Shown: positions 27,491-35,900 of the stretch, one piece after another
Layout of the letters: each line of letters begins with the position of its first letter
Numbering within the stretch: the stretch's first letter is position 1
Assembly: GCF_009695865.1 (NCBI RefSeq)
Contig: NZ_VUNB01000002.1
Location: forward strand, 62,001 to 126,000
Reading direction: 5' to 3'
DNA: 64,000 nt
DNA from: Allobaileyella intestinalis
GTDB lineage: Bacteria; Bacillota; Clostridia; Peptostreptococcales; Anaerovoracaceae
The notes under the pieces: model-generated
The model's database searches: none
Told to the model about the DNA's origin: nothing
Seen by the model: the letters and a program-made list of their open reading frames with translations, nothing else
Program-made: the position numbers and the translations under genes

Positions 27491-28621
27491 ATGGTAAATG
27501 AGAATGATTGCTTGCGTGTGCTGCACGTTATTGGATCAATGAATCTTGGTGGTGCAGAAACTTTGATAATGAATCTATATAGAAATATTGATAGATCAAA
27601 GCTGCAATTCGATTTTGTCGTTCATACAGATAAAAAGATGTATTATAGCGATGAGATTAATAATATGGGGGGGATAGTTTTTTGTGCCCCTTCGTTTACA
27701 GGATTAAACATTAACGAATATAAGACATGGTGGAAAAATTTTTTCAAACAACATATGGAATATGTAATTGTTCATGGCCACATAGGAAGTGTTGCTCCAA
27801 TATACTTGAAAATAGCAAATAATGCGGGGAGAATTACAATTGCTCATAGTCACGCAACAAAAGGAAATATTAGCCTTAATGAATTGCTGTTTAGGATAAT
27901 GAGCTACCCTACTAGGAATATTGCAGATTATTTTATCGGATGTTCTGTCAAGGCAGGAATAGATAGATATGGAATGAGAGTCGCCCACTCAAGTAGATTT
28001 AGTGTATTAAAAAATGGAATTGATGTGGACAAATTTAAGTATTCTCCTAGCGTTAGGTTTATTTGTAGAGATGAGCTTGGAATTGGTAAGGAAACAATCG
28101 TTTGGGGTCATGTGGGTAGGTTCGTGCCATCGAAGAACCACTCAGAAATCTTAAAAATCTTTGCGAACTACAAAAAGATCAATTGCAATTCTGTGCTGCT
28201 GTTGTTTGGAGAGGGTCCTGAGAAAGAAAAAATGAGGGAATTTGCTAAGAGCCTTGCGATTGCTGATTCTGTTAAGTTTATGGGTTTATCAAACAGGATA
28301 AACTATTATTTGCAAGCTATGGACATTTTTATATTTCCATCAATATACGAGGGCTTGGGGATATCTGTAGTTGAGGCACAGACGTCTGGACTACCATGCC
28401 TTACTTCAGATGCAATCGTCGATGAGGCAGATATTGGAGCGGGGTTGATTAAAAGAATATCGTTATCAGCAGATGTGTCATATTGGGTATCGGTAGCGGA
28501 GACAATGCTAAAAAAAACCAGGAAAGATACTTCGCAGTACGCAATAAATGCTGGGTATGATATAAAAGAAGTCGCCCAGAAACTTCAGAATTATTACATT
28601 GAGAAATCTTCGAAAGGCTAG
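27491..28621 (+). CDS. GT4-type glycosyltransferase (EpsF-like)
   Basis: A 376-residue GT-B enzyme: VLHVIGSMNLGGAETLIMNL at the N-terminus, VWGHVGRFVPSKNHSEILK and LLLFGEGPEKEKM in the donor half, and IFPSIYEGLGISVVEAQ as the E-x7-E site. The opening motif is typical of EpsF/CapM-like enzymes of Gram-positive polysaccharide loci. An AGGAGG site (27472-27478 region) precedes ATG 27491. It is the first intact gene after the decayed GT4 zone and is followed two bases later by licD, so the two probably share a transcript. Confidence 0.87.
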   Translation: MVNENDCLRVLHVIGSMNLGGAETLIMNLYRNIDRSKLQFDFVVHTDKKMYYSDEINNMGGIVFCAPSFTGLNINEYKTWWKNFFKQHMEYVIVHGHIGSVAPIYLKIANNAGRITIAHSHATKGNISLNELLFRIMSYPTRNIADYFIGCSVKAGIDRYGMRVAHSSRFSVLKNGIDVDKFKYSPSVRFICRDELGIGKETIVWGHVGRFVPSKNHSEILKIFANYKKINCNSVLLLFGEGPEKEKMREFAKSLAIADSVKFMGLSNRINYYLQAMDIFIFPSIYEGLGISVVEAQTSGLPCLTSDAIVDEADIGAGLIKRISLSADVSYWVSVAETMLKKTRKDTSQYAINAGYDIKEVAQKLQNYYIEKSSKG

Positions 28622-28623
28622 AC

Positions 28624-29487
28624 TTGAAATTGAAATACTATGAAGAAAAAACATTAAAACAGCTGCAAAAAATTGAGCTGATGATATTAAAAGAGTTTGA
28701 CGAGTTTTGTAATGCTCATGAGATAAACTATGTTGTAATTGGTGGAACTGCGCTGGGAGCAGTAAGACACGGAGGCTTTATTCCATGGGACGACGATATT
28801 GATGTTATGATGGAAAAGCCAGATTACGACAAATTCCTTCTGATTGCAGAGAAAGAGTTGAACCATAGATATTATATTCTTAATAGGGAAACGGATCGTA
28901 ATGTCCCGGTAATGAATACACATCTTTGCCTTAGAGATACAGTTTTCAAAACACATGATCAGAAAAAGATCAAAGATAGTGGAATCTTTCTGGATATTTT
29001 TTGTTTTGATAATGTACCTGACGATGATGATGCTATGAAGAGACAGTGGAGACGTGCCTGGTTCTGGGGGAAGATGATGACACTCTCTGAAGTCAAAGAT
29101 CCAGTTATTATGGTGACAGGTATTAAGGCATCAATATTTAAAGTAATTTTGCTTGTGGCTCATGATTTAATAAAGGTGATTGGGCCATCATCTGATTATT
29201 GTTACCAAAAAGCAAATTATTACAGGAATGTATATAATAACAGCAAAACGAAAAGAACAGCTTATTTTTTTGATACAACTCTTTATATGGAACTATTTAA
29301 TAAAGAAGATATTTTTCCGCCAACAAGGGTGGACTTTGAGGGAATAGCGGTAAATGCTCCAAATAAAATTGAAAAATATTTGACAGAAACATATGGAGAT
29401 TATATGACATTACCTCCTGAAGAAAAGAGACATAATCATGTGCCTGATGAATTAGACTTTGGGCCATATAATGATATAGCTGACTAA
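28624..29487 (+). CDS. LicD-family phosphotransferase (second copy)
   Basis: A 287-residue LicD protein. The family signature is intact: YVVIGGTALGAVRHGGF, IPWDDDIDVMMEKPDYDKF and, near the end, TLPPEEKRHNHVPD, which parallels LPPEDKRVTHHTYKAY of the LicD at 7786. The two proteins are clearly different, not a recent duplication. It should transfer phosphocholine or another phospho-group from a CDP donor onto a sugar. TTG 28624 is used as start, with AAAGG five bases upstream; no nearby ATG fits. The more AT-rich composition links it to the 22.8-43 kb module that also holds the choline genes. Confidence 0.87.
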   Translation: MKLKYYEEKTLKQLQKIELMILKEFDEFCNAHEINYVVIGGTALGAVRHGGFIPWDDDIDVMMEKPDYDKFLLIAEKELNHRYYILNRETDRNVPVMNTHLCLRDTVFKTHDQKKIKDSGIFLDIFCFDNVPDDDDAMKRQWRRAWFWGKMMTLSEVKDPVIMVTGIKASIFKVILLVAHDLIKVIGPSSDYCYQKANYYRNVYNNSKTKRTAYFFDTTLYMELFNKEDIFPPTRVDFEGIAVNAPNKIEKYLTETYGDYMTLPPEEKRHNHVPDELDFGPYNDIAD

Positions 29488-29505
29488 TAATTTTGAAAGG
29501 AAAAT

Positions 29506-30654
29506 ATGAAAGCACGTGTTATTGCATTTTATCTTCCACAATTTCATCCCGTAGAAGTTAATGATAAATACTGGGGAAAAGGCTTTACAGAGTGGAGGAA
29601 TGTTGCCAAGGCAAGACCCCTATTTAGAGGGCATAATGAACCAAGGATACCTGCCGATTTGGGGTATTACGATCTAAGGATGCCTGAAATTAGAGAACAG
29701 CAGGCAGCACTTGCTAAAGAAGCAGGTATAGAAGGATTTTGCTATTGGCATTACTGGTTTGGCAATGGAAAGGAAGTATTAGAAAGGCCTTTTGATGAGG
29801 TCGTTCGATCAGGTGACCCAGATTTTCCGTTTTGTCTTGGTTGGGCAAATCATTCTTGGACTACAAGAACGTGGACTAAGATCAAATCTAATGCTGAGGA
29901 CAGTTATATCTTTAAACAGGAATATCCTGGCGAAAAGGATTATATGGATCATTTTTATAGACTGTTACCAGCATTCAAAGATAACAGATACATTACTGTT
30001 GATGGAAAACCATTGTTTCTAATTTTTGATTTAAATGGATTCAATGATTTCATTAATTTCAAAAATGTATGGAATAACCTGGCAGAAGAAAATGGATTGC
30101 CGGGATTCTATTTTGTTTCACATACGAGCACTATCCCAATCATTAATCGTAAAAATAGAAAAGAGTTACTACATCCGGATATGTTGGCGGAAAATGCTGT
30201 GAAATTGGCATTTGAAAAGGGCGCAGATGCTGTCGAAACTCTTAATTTGCAGTATGCTGAATTAAAAACTAAAGGACTGTTATATAAGGTATGTGGAGCG
30301 GCGAGCAGGGGCAAATTAAACGGATTATTTTTGGAGAAGTATGATTATGGAAAGATAGTTAACAATTATCAAATAGGTTGTGCGCAGCAGGAAAATATTT
30401 TTCCAGAAATACTCGTTGGAAATGACCGTTCACCACGGGCAGGAAGAAAAGCAATCATCTATTACAACGCTACTCCAGAAAACTTCTATAAAGGTGCTAA
30501 GAAGGCGATAGAACTCGTCGAAAAAAAGAATAAAGAACACAGAATCATCTTCCTGAATTCTTGGAATGAATGGGGTGAAGGTTCATATATGGAGCCGGAT
30601 ACGAAATACGGGAAGGAATTTATCTATCAACTTAGAAGAGCATTGGATGAATAA
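29506..30654 (+). CDS. WbsX-like (GH99-like) glycan-processing protein
   Basis: A 382-residue protein of the glycosyltransferase WbsX family. RVIAFYLPQFHPVEVNDKYW, GKGFTEWRNVAKARPLFRGH, GFCYWHYWFGNGKEVLERP and LGWANHSWT are very typical, as is FLNSWNEWGEG near the C-terminus. The fold resembles glycoside hydrolase family 99; members sit in O-antigen and capsule loci, and whether they transfer or cleave is not settled. No signal peptide is seen, so it is probably cytoplasmic. AAAGGAAAA precedes ATG 29506. Confidence 0.87.
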   Translation: MKARVIAFYLPQFHPVEVNDKYWGKGFTEWRNVAKARPLFRGHNEPRIPADLGYYDLRMPEIREQQAALAKEAGIEGFCYWHYWFGNGKEVLERPFDEVVRSGDPDFPFCLGWANHSWTTRTWTKIKSNAEDSYIFKQEYPGEKDYMDHFYRLLPAFKDNRYITVDGKPLFLIFDLNGFNDFINFKNVWNNLAEENGLPGFYFVSHTSTIPIINRKNRKELLHPDMLAENAVKLAFEKGADAVETLNLQYAELKTKGLLYKVCGAASRGKLNGLFLEKYDYGKIVNNYQIGCAQQENIFPEILVGNDRSPRAGRKAIIYYNATPENFYKGAKKAIELVEKKNKEHRIIFLNSWNEWGEGSYMEPDTKYGKEFIYQLRRALDE

Positions 30655-30662
30655 GGAGAAAA

Positions 30663-31292
30663 ATGGCTACATTAATAGATATTCTTGCGCTGACGGTGAG
30701 AAACCATCAATGGCGGAAAAAAAATCCACAAAATGATACACATATGGACAATTTGTTCAATCAATCTATGGTATCTGTTGGAAAGGGAACCTATGGGGGA
30801 ATTTTTGCTATAACCACAGGCAATGAGTCCAGATTGATAATAGGAAATTATTGTTCTATTGCTGCAGGTGTAAGGTTTATGGTTCAAGGAGAACATCCTC
30901 TAGATAACATTTCGACTTATCCTTTTAAGGTGCAAGTCGCTAAAAGTGACCAAGGTGAAGCACTTTCTAAAGGAGATATCATAATTGAAGATGATGTCTG
31001 GATCGGTGAGTCTGCACTCATTATGTCTGGGGTCAAAATTGGACAGGGGGCAGTCGTTGCATCTGGAGCCGTTGTAACAAAAGACGTACCACCGTATGCA
31101 ATAGTAGGAGGTGTTCCTGCAAAATTGATAAAATATAGATTTTCAGAAGAAATTCGGAATGAACTTATAAAAATCGACTTCAGTAAATTTAATGATGAGA
31201 TGGTTATTTCTCACCTTGACGAACTATATTCACCTGTAAGTGAAACGTCAAATTTGAGCTGGCTTCCAAAGAAGGGTGATTTTGATGACTGA
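30663..31292 (+). CDS. Hexapeptide-repeat acyltransferase (CatB/XAT type)
   Basis: A 209-residue left-handed beta-helix acetyltransferase. Hexapeptide repeats run from about residue 55 to 160, with LIIGNYCSIAAGVRFMVQG, EDDVWIGESALIMSGVKI, GAVVASGAVVTKDVPPYAIV and GGVPAKLIKYRF, the usual ending of the XAT group. HPLDNISTYPF contains the conserved His-Pro region. It probably O- or N-acetylates a sugar of the polymer. AAGGAG lies just ahead of ATG 30663, and the gene overlaps the next by 8 bases. Confidence 0.87.
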   Translation: MATLIDILALTVRNHQWRKKNPQNDTHMDNLFNQSMVSVGKGTYGGIFAITTGNESRLIIGNYCSIAAGVRFMVQGEHPLDNISTYPFKVQVAKSDQGEALSKGDIIIEDDVWIGESALIMSGVKIGQGAVVASGAVVTKDVPPYAIVGGVPAKLIKYRFSEEIRNELIKIDFSKFNDEMVISHLDELYSPVSETSNLSWLPKKGDFDD

Positions 31293-32172
31293 GGGAAAAA
31301 AATTACTTACGATTTTTACTCCTGCATTTAACCGAGCATATACGCTCGAGAAACTTTACAATAGTCTATTGGTTCAGACGTCAAAGGACTTTGAATGGTT
31401 GATAGTAGATGACGGCTCAACAGATAATACGGAGAAACTAGTATCGGATTGGATTGAAGAGGGCAAAATAAAAATTAGATACTACTATCAGAAAAATTCA
31501 GGAAAACAAGTTGCAATGAATCTGGGTGCTGAAAAATGCATAACAGAATTATTCGATTGTGTTGATTCAGATGATTATCTATTGCCTGATGCGGTTGAGT
31601 CAATGTTGCGCTTCTGGGAAGAAAATAGTAGTGAAAAAATAGCGGGAATGATATCCCTTCGTGGGAAAAATGAAAACGACCCTATAATGGGAAAGTCTTT
31701 GCCTGCGGATGTGTCTCATTGTCATTTCATGGAACTTTATGAGAAATATCACTTTTCAGGAGATACGAATATTGTTTACCGTACGGAAATAATCCGTAGA
31801 TATCCGTATAAACTTTTCCCTGGAGAAAAATTCATCGGCGAATCGGTTCAGTACTTGCAGATCGATCAGTCATATGAAATGCTTTTGATGAATACAATCA
31901 CGGTAATATGTAAATATCTTAATGATGGGTATTCAAAGAATGTATATTCGTTACTGAAGAAAAATCCACAGGGATACAGATATCTAAAAGGACTTTGTTT
32001 CAGTCATTTGAATGGAAAAATGAATAAGTATCTTGAAATGGTGAAATATTGCTGTGCAGACCATATGTGTGCTGATCATAATGGTTATAAACTTTCACCT
32101 ACGAAGGTAGGGTACTGCCTTGCGAAAATACCGGGGCTGTTGATGTATCTCGTTTTTTTTAAAAAGGTGTAG
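31285..32172 (+). CDS. Family 2 glycosyltransferase
   Basis: A 295-residue GT2 enzyme: LTIFTPAFNRAYTLEKLYNS, WLIVDDGSTDNTEKLV and the DXD-like site LFDCVDSDDYLLPDAV (about residues 90-105). ATG 31285 has GAAGGG (31271-31276) eight bases upstream; an in-frame GTG at 31276 falls inside that site and is rejected. It overlaps the acyltransferase gene, so the two are co-translated. Donor and acceptor are unknown. Confidence 0.86.
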   Translation: MTEGKKLLTIFTPAFNRAYTLEKLYNSLLVQTSKDFEWLIVDDGSTDNTEKLVSDWIEEGKIKIRYYYQKNSGKQVAMNLGAEKCITELFDCVDSDDYLLPDAVESMLRFWEENSSEKIAGMISLRGKNENDPIMGKSLPADVSHCHFMELYEKYHFSGDTNIVYRTEIIRRYPYKLFPGEKFIGESVQYLQIDQSYEMLLMNTITVICKYLNDGYSKNVYSLLKKNPQGYRYLKGLCFSHLNGKMNKYLEMVKYCCADHMCADHNGYKLSPTKVGYCLAKIPGLLMYLVFFKKV

Positions 32173-32175
32173 TTA

Positions 32176-33663
32176 ATGGAGAAAAGAAACACGGCTATCT
32201 TAAATGTAAGTGCGGGAGTTATTCAGCAAGGACTGTCAATAGTGGCGGGGTTTATTCTGCCTAGGCTGATTCTTTCGTCTTTTGGCTCTGAAATCAACGG
32301 ACTCATTTCCTCGCTACAGCAATTCTTAAATTATATTGGCCTTTTCGATGGAGGCGTTAGCATAGTGATCATGACGGCGCTATACAAACCTTTGAGCGAA
32401 AATGACAGTGAAAGAATCAGCGCTATTATTGTTGCAGCCGATTCTTTTTTTAAGAAAATTGGACGTGCATATGTTGTATATGCAGGTATGCTTTCAATGA
32501 TATATCCCATATTTGTTCACACTAAATTTAGTTGGGCTTATGTGGCAAGTCTAAGTGTTATTCTTGGAATTACCTTATTTATTCAATATATGTTTTCAAT
32601 TACATACAGGACATTGCTCATCGCAGATAAGATGGGGTATGTCGTATATTTTTCTCAGAGCGTATTCTGCGTTATAAACCTGCTGATATCTGTCGCCGTG
32701 ATAAAAATATACCCGGAAGTTCATCTGCTAAAATTACTAAGTGCCGCAGCATTTGCAATTCAGCCTCTCTTATACAGTCACTTTGTAAAAAAATACTATT
32801 CGATAGATAAATCGGTGGCCGCGGATCCTACAGCATTAAAACAACGATGGGATGGGTTCGGACAGAATTTTGCTCTGTTTATTCATAATAATACTGATGT
32901 TGTAATACTGACTTTTTTGTCTAGTCTTCAATTGGTATCTGTGTATACCGTTTATGTCATGGTGATAAACTCAATAAAAACTGTAATTACTACAATTTCA
33001 CAGGCGATTTTTCCAACTGTAGGACATATATACGCAAGCGGCGATGACGACCGCACAAATGAAGCGTTTGATGCGTATGAATTGATCATGTTTTCTATTA
33101 CATCGTTATTATACGGATGTGTAATCGTCCTGTTAGTTCCATTTGTACAAATATACACAACAGGAATTGATGACGCTGATTATTACCAGCCTTTATTTGG
33201 TGTGATATTATCGTTTGCGTATGCGCTTGAATGCTATCAGGAGCCCAATTTACAGTTATCATACATTGCGAATAAATTTAAGGAAACAGCAAAATACTCT
33301 TATGTTGAGGTAATAATAAATATAGTAATTTCAATCATCCTCGTATGGAAGTGGGGAGTGATTGGAGTTGCAATTGGCACAACTGCATCTGTATTATATC
33401 GAATAGTTTGTCTAGCTATATACAACAAGAATAATATTCTAAATAGATCATTTAGAAAATGGCTTTTCGGAATGCTGAACTCAGCAATAATGGTCTTCCT
33501 AATTTACTGTATCTCAACACACATCATTTCATGGGATGGTATTTGCGTTGCTTTATGGATTAAAAATGCATTTATTTCTTTTGTAGTGGCTTCTATCATT
33601 ATTCTTGCGGATATTATCCTTCTTTATAGAGACCGATTGAAAATATTATTGTCGATGTTTTGA
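32176..33663 (+). CDS. Polysaccharide flippase, MOP superfamily (second)
   Basis: A 495-residue membrane protein with about 12-14 hydrophobic segments. Features such as RLILSSFGSEINGLISSLQQ near the N-terminus and the later polytopic stretches fit a Wzx-type exporter of lipid-linked oligosaccharides. It differs strongly from the flippase at 13833. It is the last glycan-assembly gene before the secreted repeat proteins, and starts 3 bases after the preceding stop. Confidence 0.83.
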   Translation: MEKRNTAILNVSAGVIQQGLSIVAGFILPRLILSSFGSEINGLISSLQQFLNYIGLFDGGVSIVIMTALYKPLSENDSERISAIIVAADSFFKKIGRAYVVYAGMLSMIYPIFVHTKFSWAYVASLSVILGITLFIQYMFSITYRTLLIADKMGYVVYFSQSVFCVINLLISVAVIKIYPEVHLLKLLSAAAFAIQPLLYSHFVKKYYSIDKSVAADPTALKQRWDGFGQNFALFIHNNTDVVILTFLSSLQLVSVYTVYVMVINSIKTVITTISQAIFPTVGHIYASGDDDRTNEAFDAYELIMFSITSLLYGCVIVLLVPFVQIYTTGIDDADYYQPLFGVILSFAYALECYQEPNLQLSYIANKFKETAKYSYVEVIINIVISIILVWKWGVIGVAIGTTASVLYRIVCLAIYNKNNILNRSFRKWLFGMLNSAIMVFLIYCISTHIISWDGICVALWIKNAFISFVVASIIILADIILLYRDRLKILLSMF

Positions 33664-33730
33664 TATGAATATTCTAATCAGTTAATGATTAGGACTTGTG
33701 CGACTACAGAATAAAAATGCTTAACAAACT

Positions 33731-33764
33731 TTGACATCATTTGATTTTTGCGTTACCTTATCAT
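33731..33764 (+). promoter_or_regulatory. Possible promoter for the CHAP repeat protein
   Basis: TTGACA at 33731-33736 is a perfect -35 hexamer in a 144-base AT-rich gap. The best -10-like hexamer, TATCAT at 33759-33764, is 22 bases away, which is too far for an ideal sigma-A promoter, so the call is tentative. A 7-bp hairpin CTAATCA/TGATTAG (33674-33692) upstream lacks a T-run. Confidence 0.3.
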
Positions 33765-33807
33765 TGTTGGTATGTTTTTTTCAGAAGAGAGTTCGTGGGC
33801 AACATCA

Positions 33808-35883
33808 ATGGAAGAGTCGTTTAGAAAAGAATTTGGTTATTTTTGCACAATACTGATTGGAGTATGTTTTCTGTTGTTATTATCTTCATCGATTGTATTT
33901 GGAGCTGATTTTACATCTGCTTCAGATTCAACTGAAAACAATGAAGTCGTAAGTGCCGCTGATGAGAATGAGGTTCAAACTGGAACACAGGAAAACGAGG
34001 ATGGGTTTACTGGTTGTGCTGAAAATTCGGCCATAGATCAGGCATATGCTGATGGAACTGGAAGGGAAAACGCAGATTGGCAGGGAACAGATACTTCGGA
34101 AATCAGAAAAGATGGAGTAGTTAACAGTGACGGAGACATATACTATTTAGAAAATGGTGTTCCGCAAAAAAATCGTTGGGTGCTCTCAGAGGGCCTGTGG
34201 ATGTATGCAGGTGCAGATGGCAAACTATACAAGAATACTTTAGTAGAGATCAATGGTAAAACATACGGATTTAATGACACCGGGATAATGCAGGCAGGTG
34301 TATTTTCCATAGGTGGAAAAGAATATCTGGCTGATGACTCGGGGGCATTGATATCGAATCGATGGGCGTTGGATGAAAAAGGCTGGAAATATTCGGGATC
34401 GGAAGGACAGATCCTGACAGACCATTGGATATATTATTCAGGGCACTGGTATTATGCAAAAGATGATGGATATATATACCAAAATTGCCTGTTTGAAGTG
34501 AACGGATGCAAGTACTACGCCATGTCAGGTGGTGATATACGTCAGAACGGATGGATCTTGAGTGATGGCAGATGGTATTTTGCAAATTCTGGTGGAGACC
34601 TGGTGCATAACGGATGGATTTTTGTCAATGGCCACTGGTATTATGCGAAGGACGATTGTTCGATATATCAGGATTGTCTGTTTGAGGTAAACGGATATAA
34701 ATATTTTGCCATGACAGGTGGTGATATACGCCAGAACGGGTGGATCCTGAATGATGGCAGTTGGTATTATGCAAATCCTGGTGGAGACCTGGTACGCAAC
34801 GGATGGATCTGTGTTTATGGCCTCTGGTATTATGCTAAGGATGATTGCTCGATATATCAGAACTGTATATTCGAAGTGAATGGTTACAAGTATTATGCAA
34901 GTTCAGATGGAGCTATCTTCCAGAACAGGTGGATTCTTGATGATGGCAAATGGTACTATGCAAATTCTGGTGGGGACCTGGTACGCAACGGATGGATCTG
35001 TGTTTATGGCCTCTGGTATTATGCTAAGGATGATTGCTCGATATATCAGAACTGTATATTCGAAGTGGATGGCTACAAGTATTGTGCAAGTTCGGGTGGA
35101 GATATATTCCAGAACAGATGGATACTTGATGATGACAAATGGTGCTATGCAAATTCTGGAGGGAACTTCGCAAAAAATCAGTGGATATTTTCGAATGGCC
35201 TCTGGTACTATGCGAAAGATGATTGCTCAATATATCAAAATTGCCTTTTTGAAGTTAGTGGGGAAAAATACTACGCAAATTCAGGGGGAGATATCTGCCA
35301 GAACTGCTTTGTTACAATAGGAAATACCAAATATTATTTCACTCAAAGAGGTTCAATGGGAATAGATATGTTTGCTTGCGAGAATGGAACGTATTTGTAT
35401 TTTGATGAGGATGGGAAATATAATCCAACAATAAAGTGGACGGGATCTATCGTAGATATAGCAAAATCCCAGCTAGGAATTAACACAGGTGAAAAGTATT
35501 GGCGATTTTATGAAGGAACTCCATTTGTAAACGGGCAAGTTACTCCATGGTGTGGATGCTTTATCGCTTGGTGTTTGCAGCAGGCAGGTATCATCAGGGC
35601 GATACATGTAGGAAATATGGCTTCTGTTCCCTATTGGCTAAATTATTTCGATCGTACAGGCAGATGGGATTCAGCTCCAAATCCTGGAGACGTTGTAGTG
35701 TATGATTGGAAGCCATATGATGGGAAGAGACAAGGGTTCCATGTGGGAATCGTTGAAAAAGTAAAAGATGGCTTTGTATATACTATTGAAGGAAATACTG
35801 GATCATCATACTTCGGAGAAGTCCTTCGCAGAGTGAGGCAGGTTGGAAATGTGTATACTATAGGGTATGGACGCATTATGTAA
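33808..35883 (+). CDS. Secreted choline-binding-type repeat protein with CHAP amidase domain
   Basis: About 691 residues: a signal peptide (basic MEESFRKEFGYF, then hydrophobic ILIGVCFLLLLSSSIVFGA), an acidic linker to about residue 95, cell-wall-binding repeats of about 20 residues rich in W, Y and G, and a C-terminal CHAP domain (about 545-691). The CHAP catalytic Cys is in TPWCGCFIAWCLQQAG and the His in GFHVGIVEKV. CHAP domains cleave peptidoglycan peptides or amides. The repeats form 63-residue higher-order units and are of the type that binds choline on teichoic acid; the lic genes downstream support that ligand. ATG 33808 is chosen for the signal peptide, although no strong ribosome site precedes it; in-frame ATG 33772 and TTG 33748 are alternatives. 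Confidence 0.85.
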   Translation: MEESFRKEFGYFCTILIGVCFLLLLSSSIVFGADFTSASDSTENNEVVSAADENEVQTGTQENEDGFTGCAENSAIDQAYADGTGRENADWQGTDTSEIRKDGVVNSDGDIYYLENGVPQKNRWVLSEGLWMYAGADGKLYKNTLVEINGKTYGFNDTGIMQAGVFSIGGKEYLADDSGALISNRWALDEKGWKYSGSEGQILTDHWIYYSGHWYYAKDDGYIYQNCLFEVNGCKYYAMSGGDIRQNGWILSDGRWYFANSGGDLVHNGWIFVNGHWYYAKDDCSIYQDCLFEVNGYKYFAMTGGDIRQNGWILNDGSWYYANPGGDLVRNGWICVYGLWYYAKDDCSIYQNCIFEVNGYKYYASSDGAIFQNRWILDDGKWYYANSGGDLVRNGWICVYGLWYYAKDDCSIYQNCIFEVDGYKYCASSGGDIFQNRWILDDDKWCYANSGGNFAKNQWIFSNGLWYYAKDDCSIYQNCLFEVSGEKYYANSGGDICQNCFVTIGNTKYYFTQRGSMGIDMFACENGTYLYFDEDGKYNPTIKWTGSIVDIAKSQLGINTGEKYWRFYEGTPFVNGQVTPWCGCFIAWCLQQAGIIRAIHVGNMASVPYWLNYFDRTGRWDSAPNPGDVVVYDWKPYDGKRQGFHVGIVEKVKDGFVYTIEGNTGSSYFGEVLRRVRQVGNVYTIGYGRIM
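34423..35310 (+). repeat. 189-bp tandem repeats (63-residue units) in the CHAP protein
   Basis: Units start at 34423, 34612, 34801, 34990 and 35179 (last one partial), a period of exactly 189 bases. Each encodes three shorter wall-binding motifs, with landmarks GLWYYAKDDCSIYQNC, FEVNGYKYYA and ILDDGKWYYANSGGDL. Units three and four are almost identical in DNA, pointing to recent duplication or gene conversion. Confidence 0.85.
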
Positions 35884-35900
35884 TCTGAGGAGATGTGCAT

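Noticed and set aside
33674-33692. Terminator after the second flippase
   Set aside because: The 7-bp AT-rich hairpin CTAATCA/TGATTAG has no T-run.
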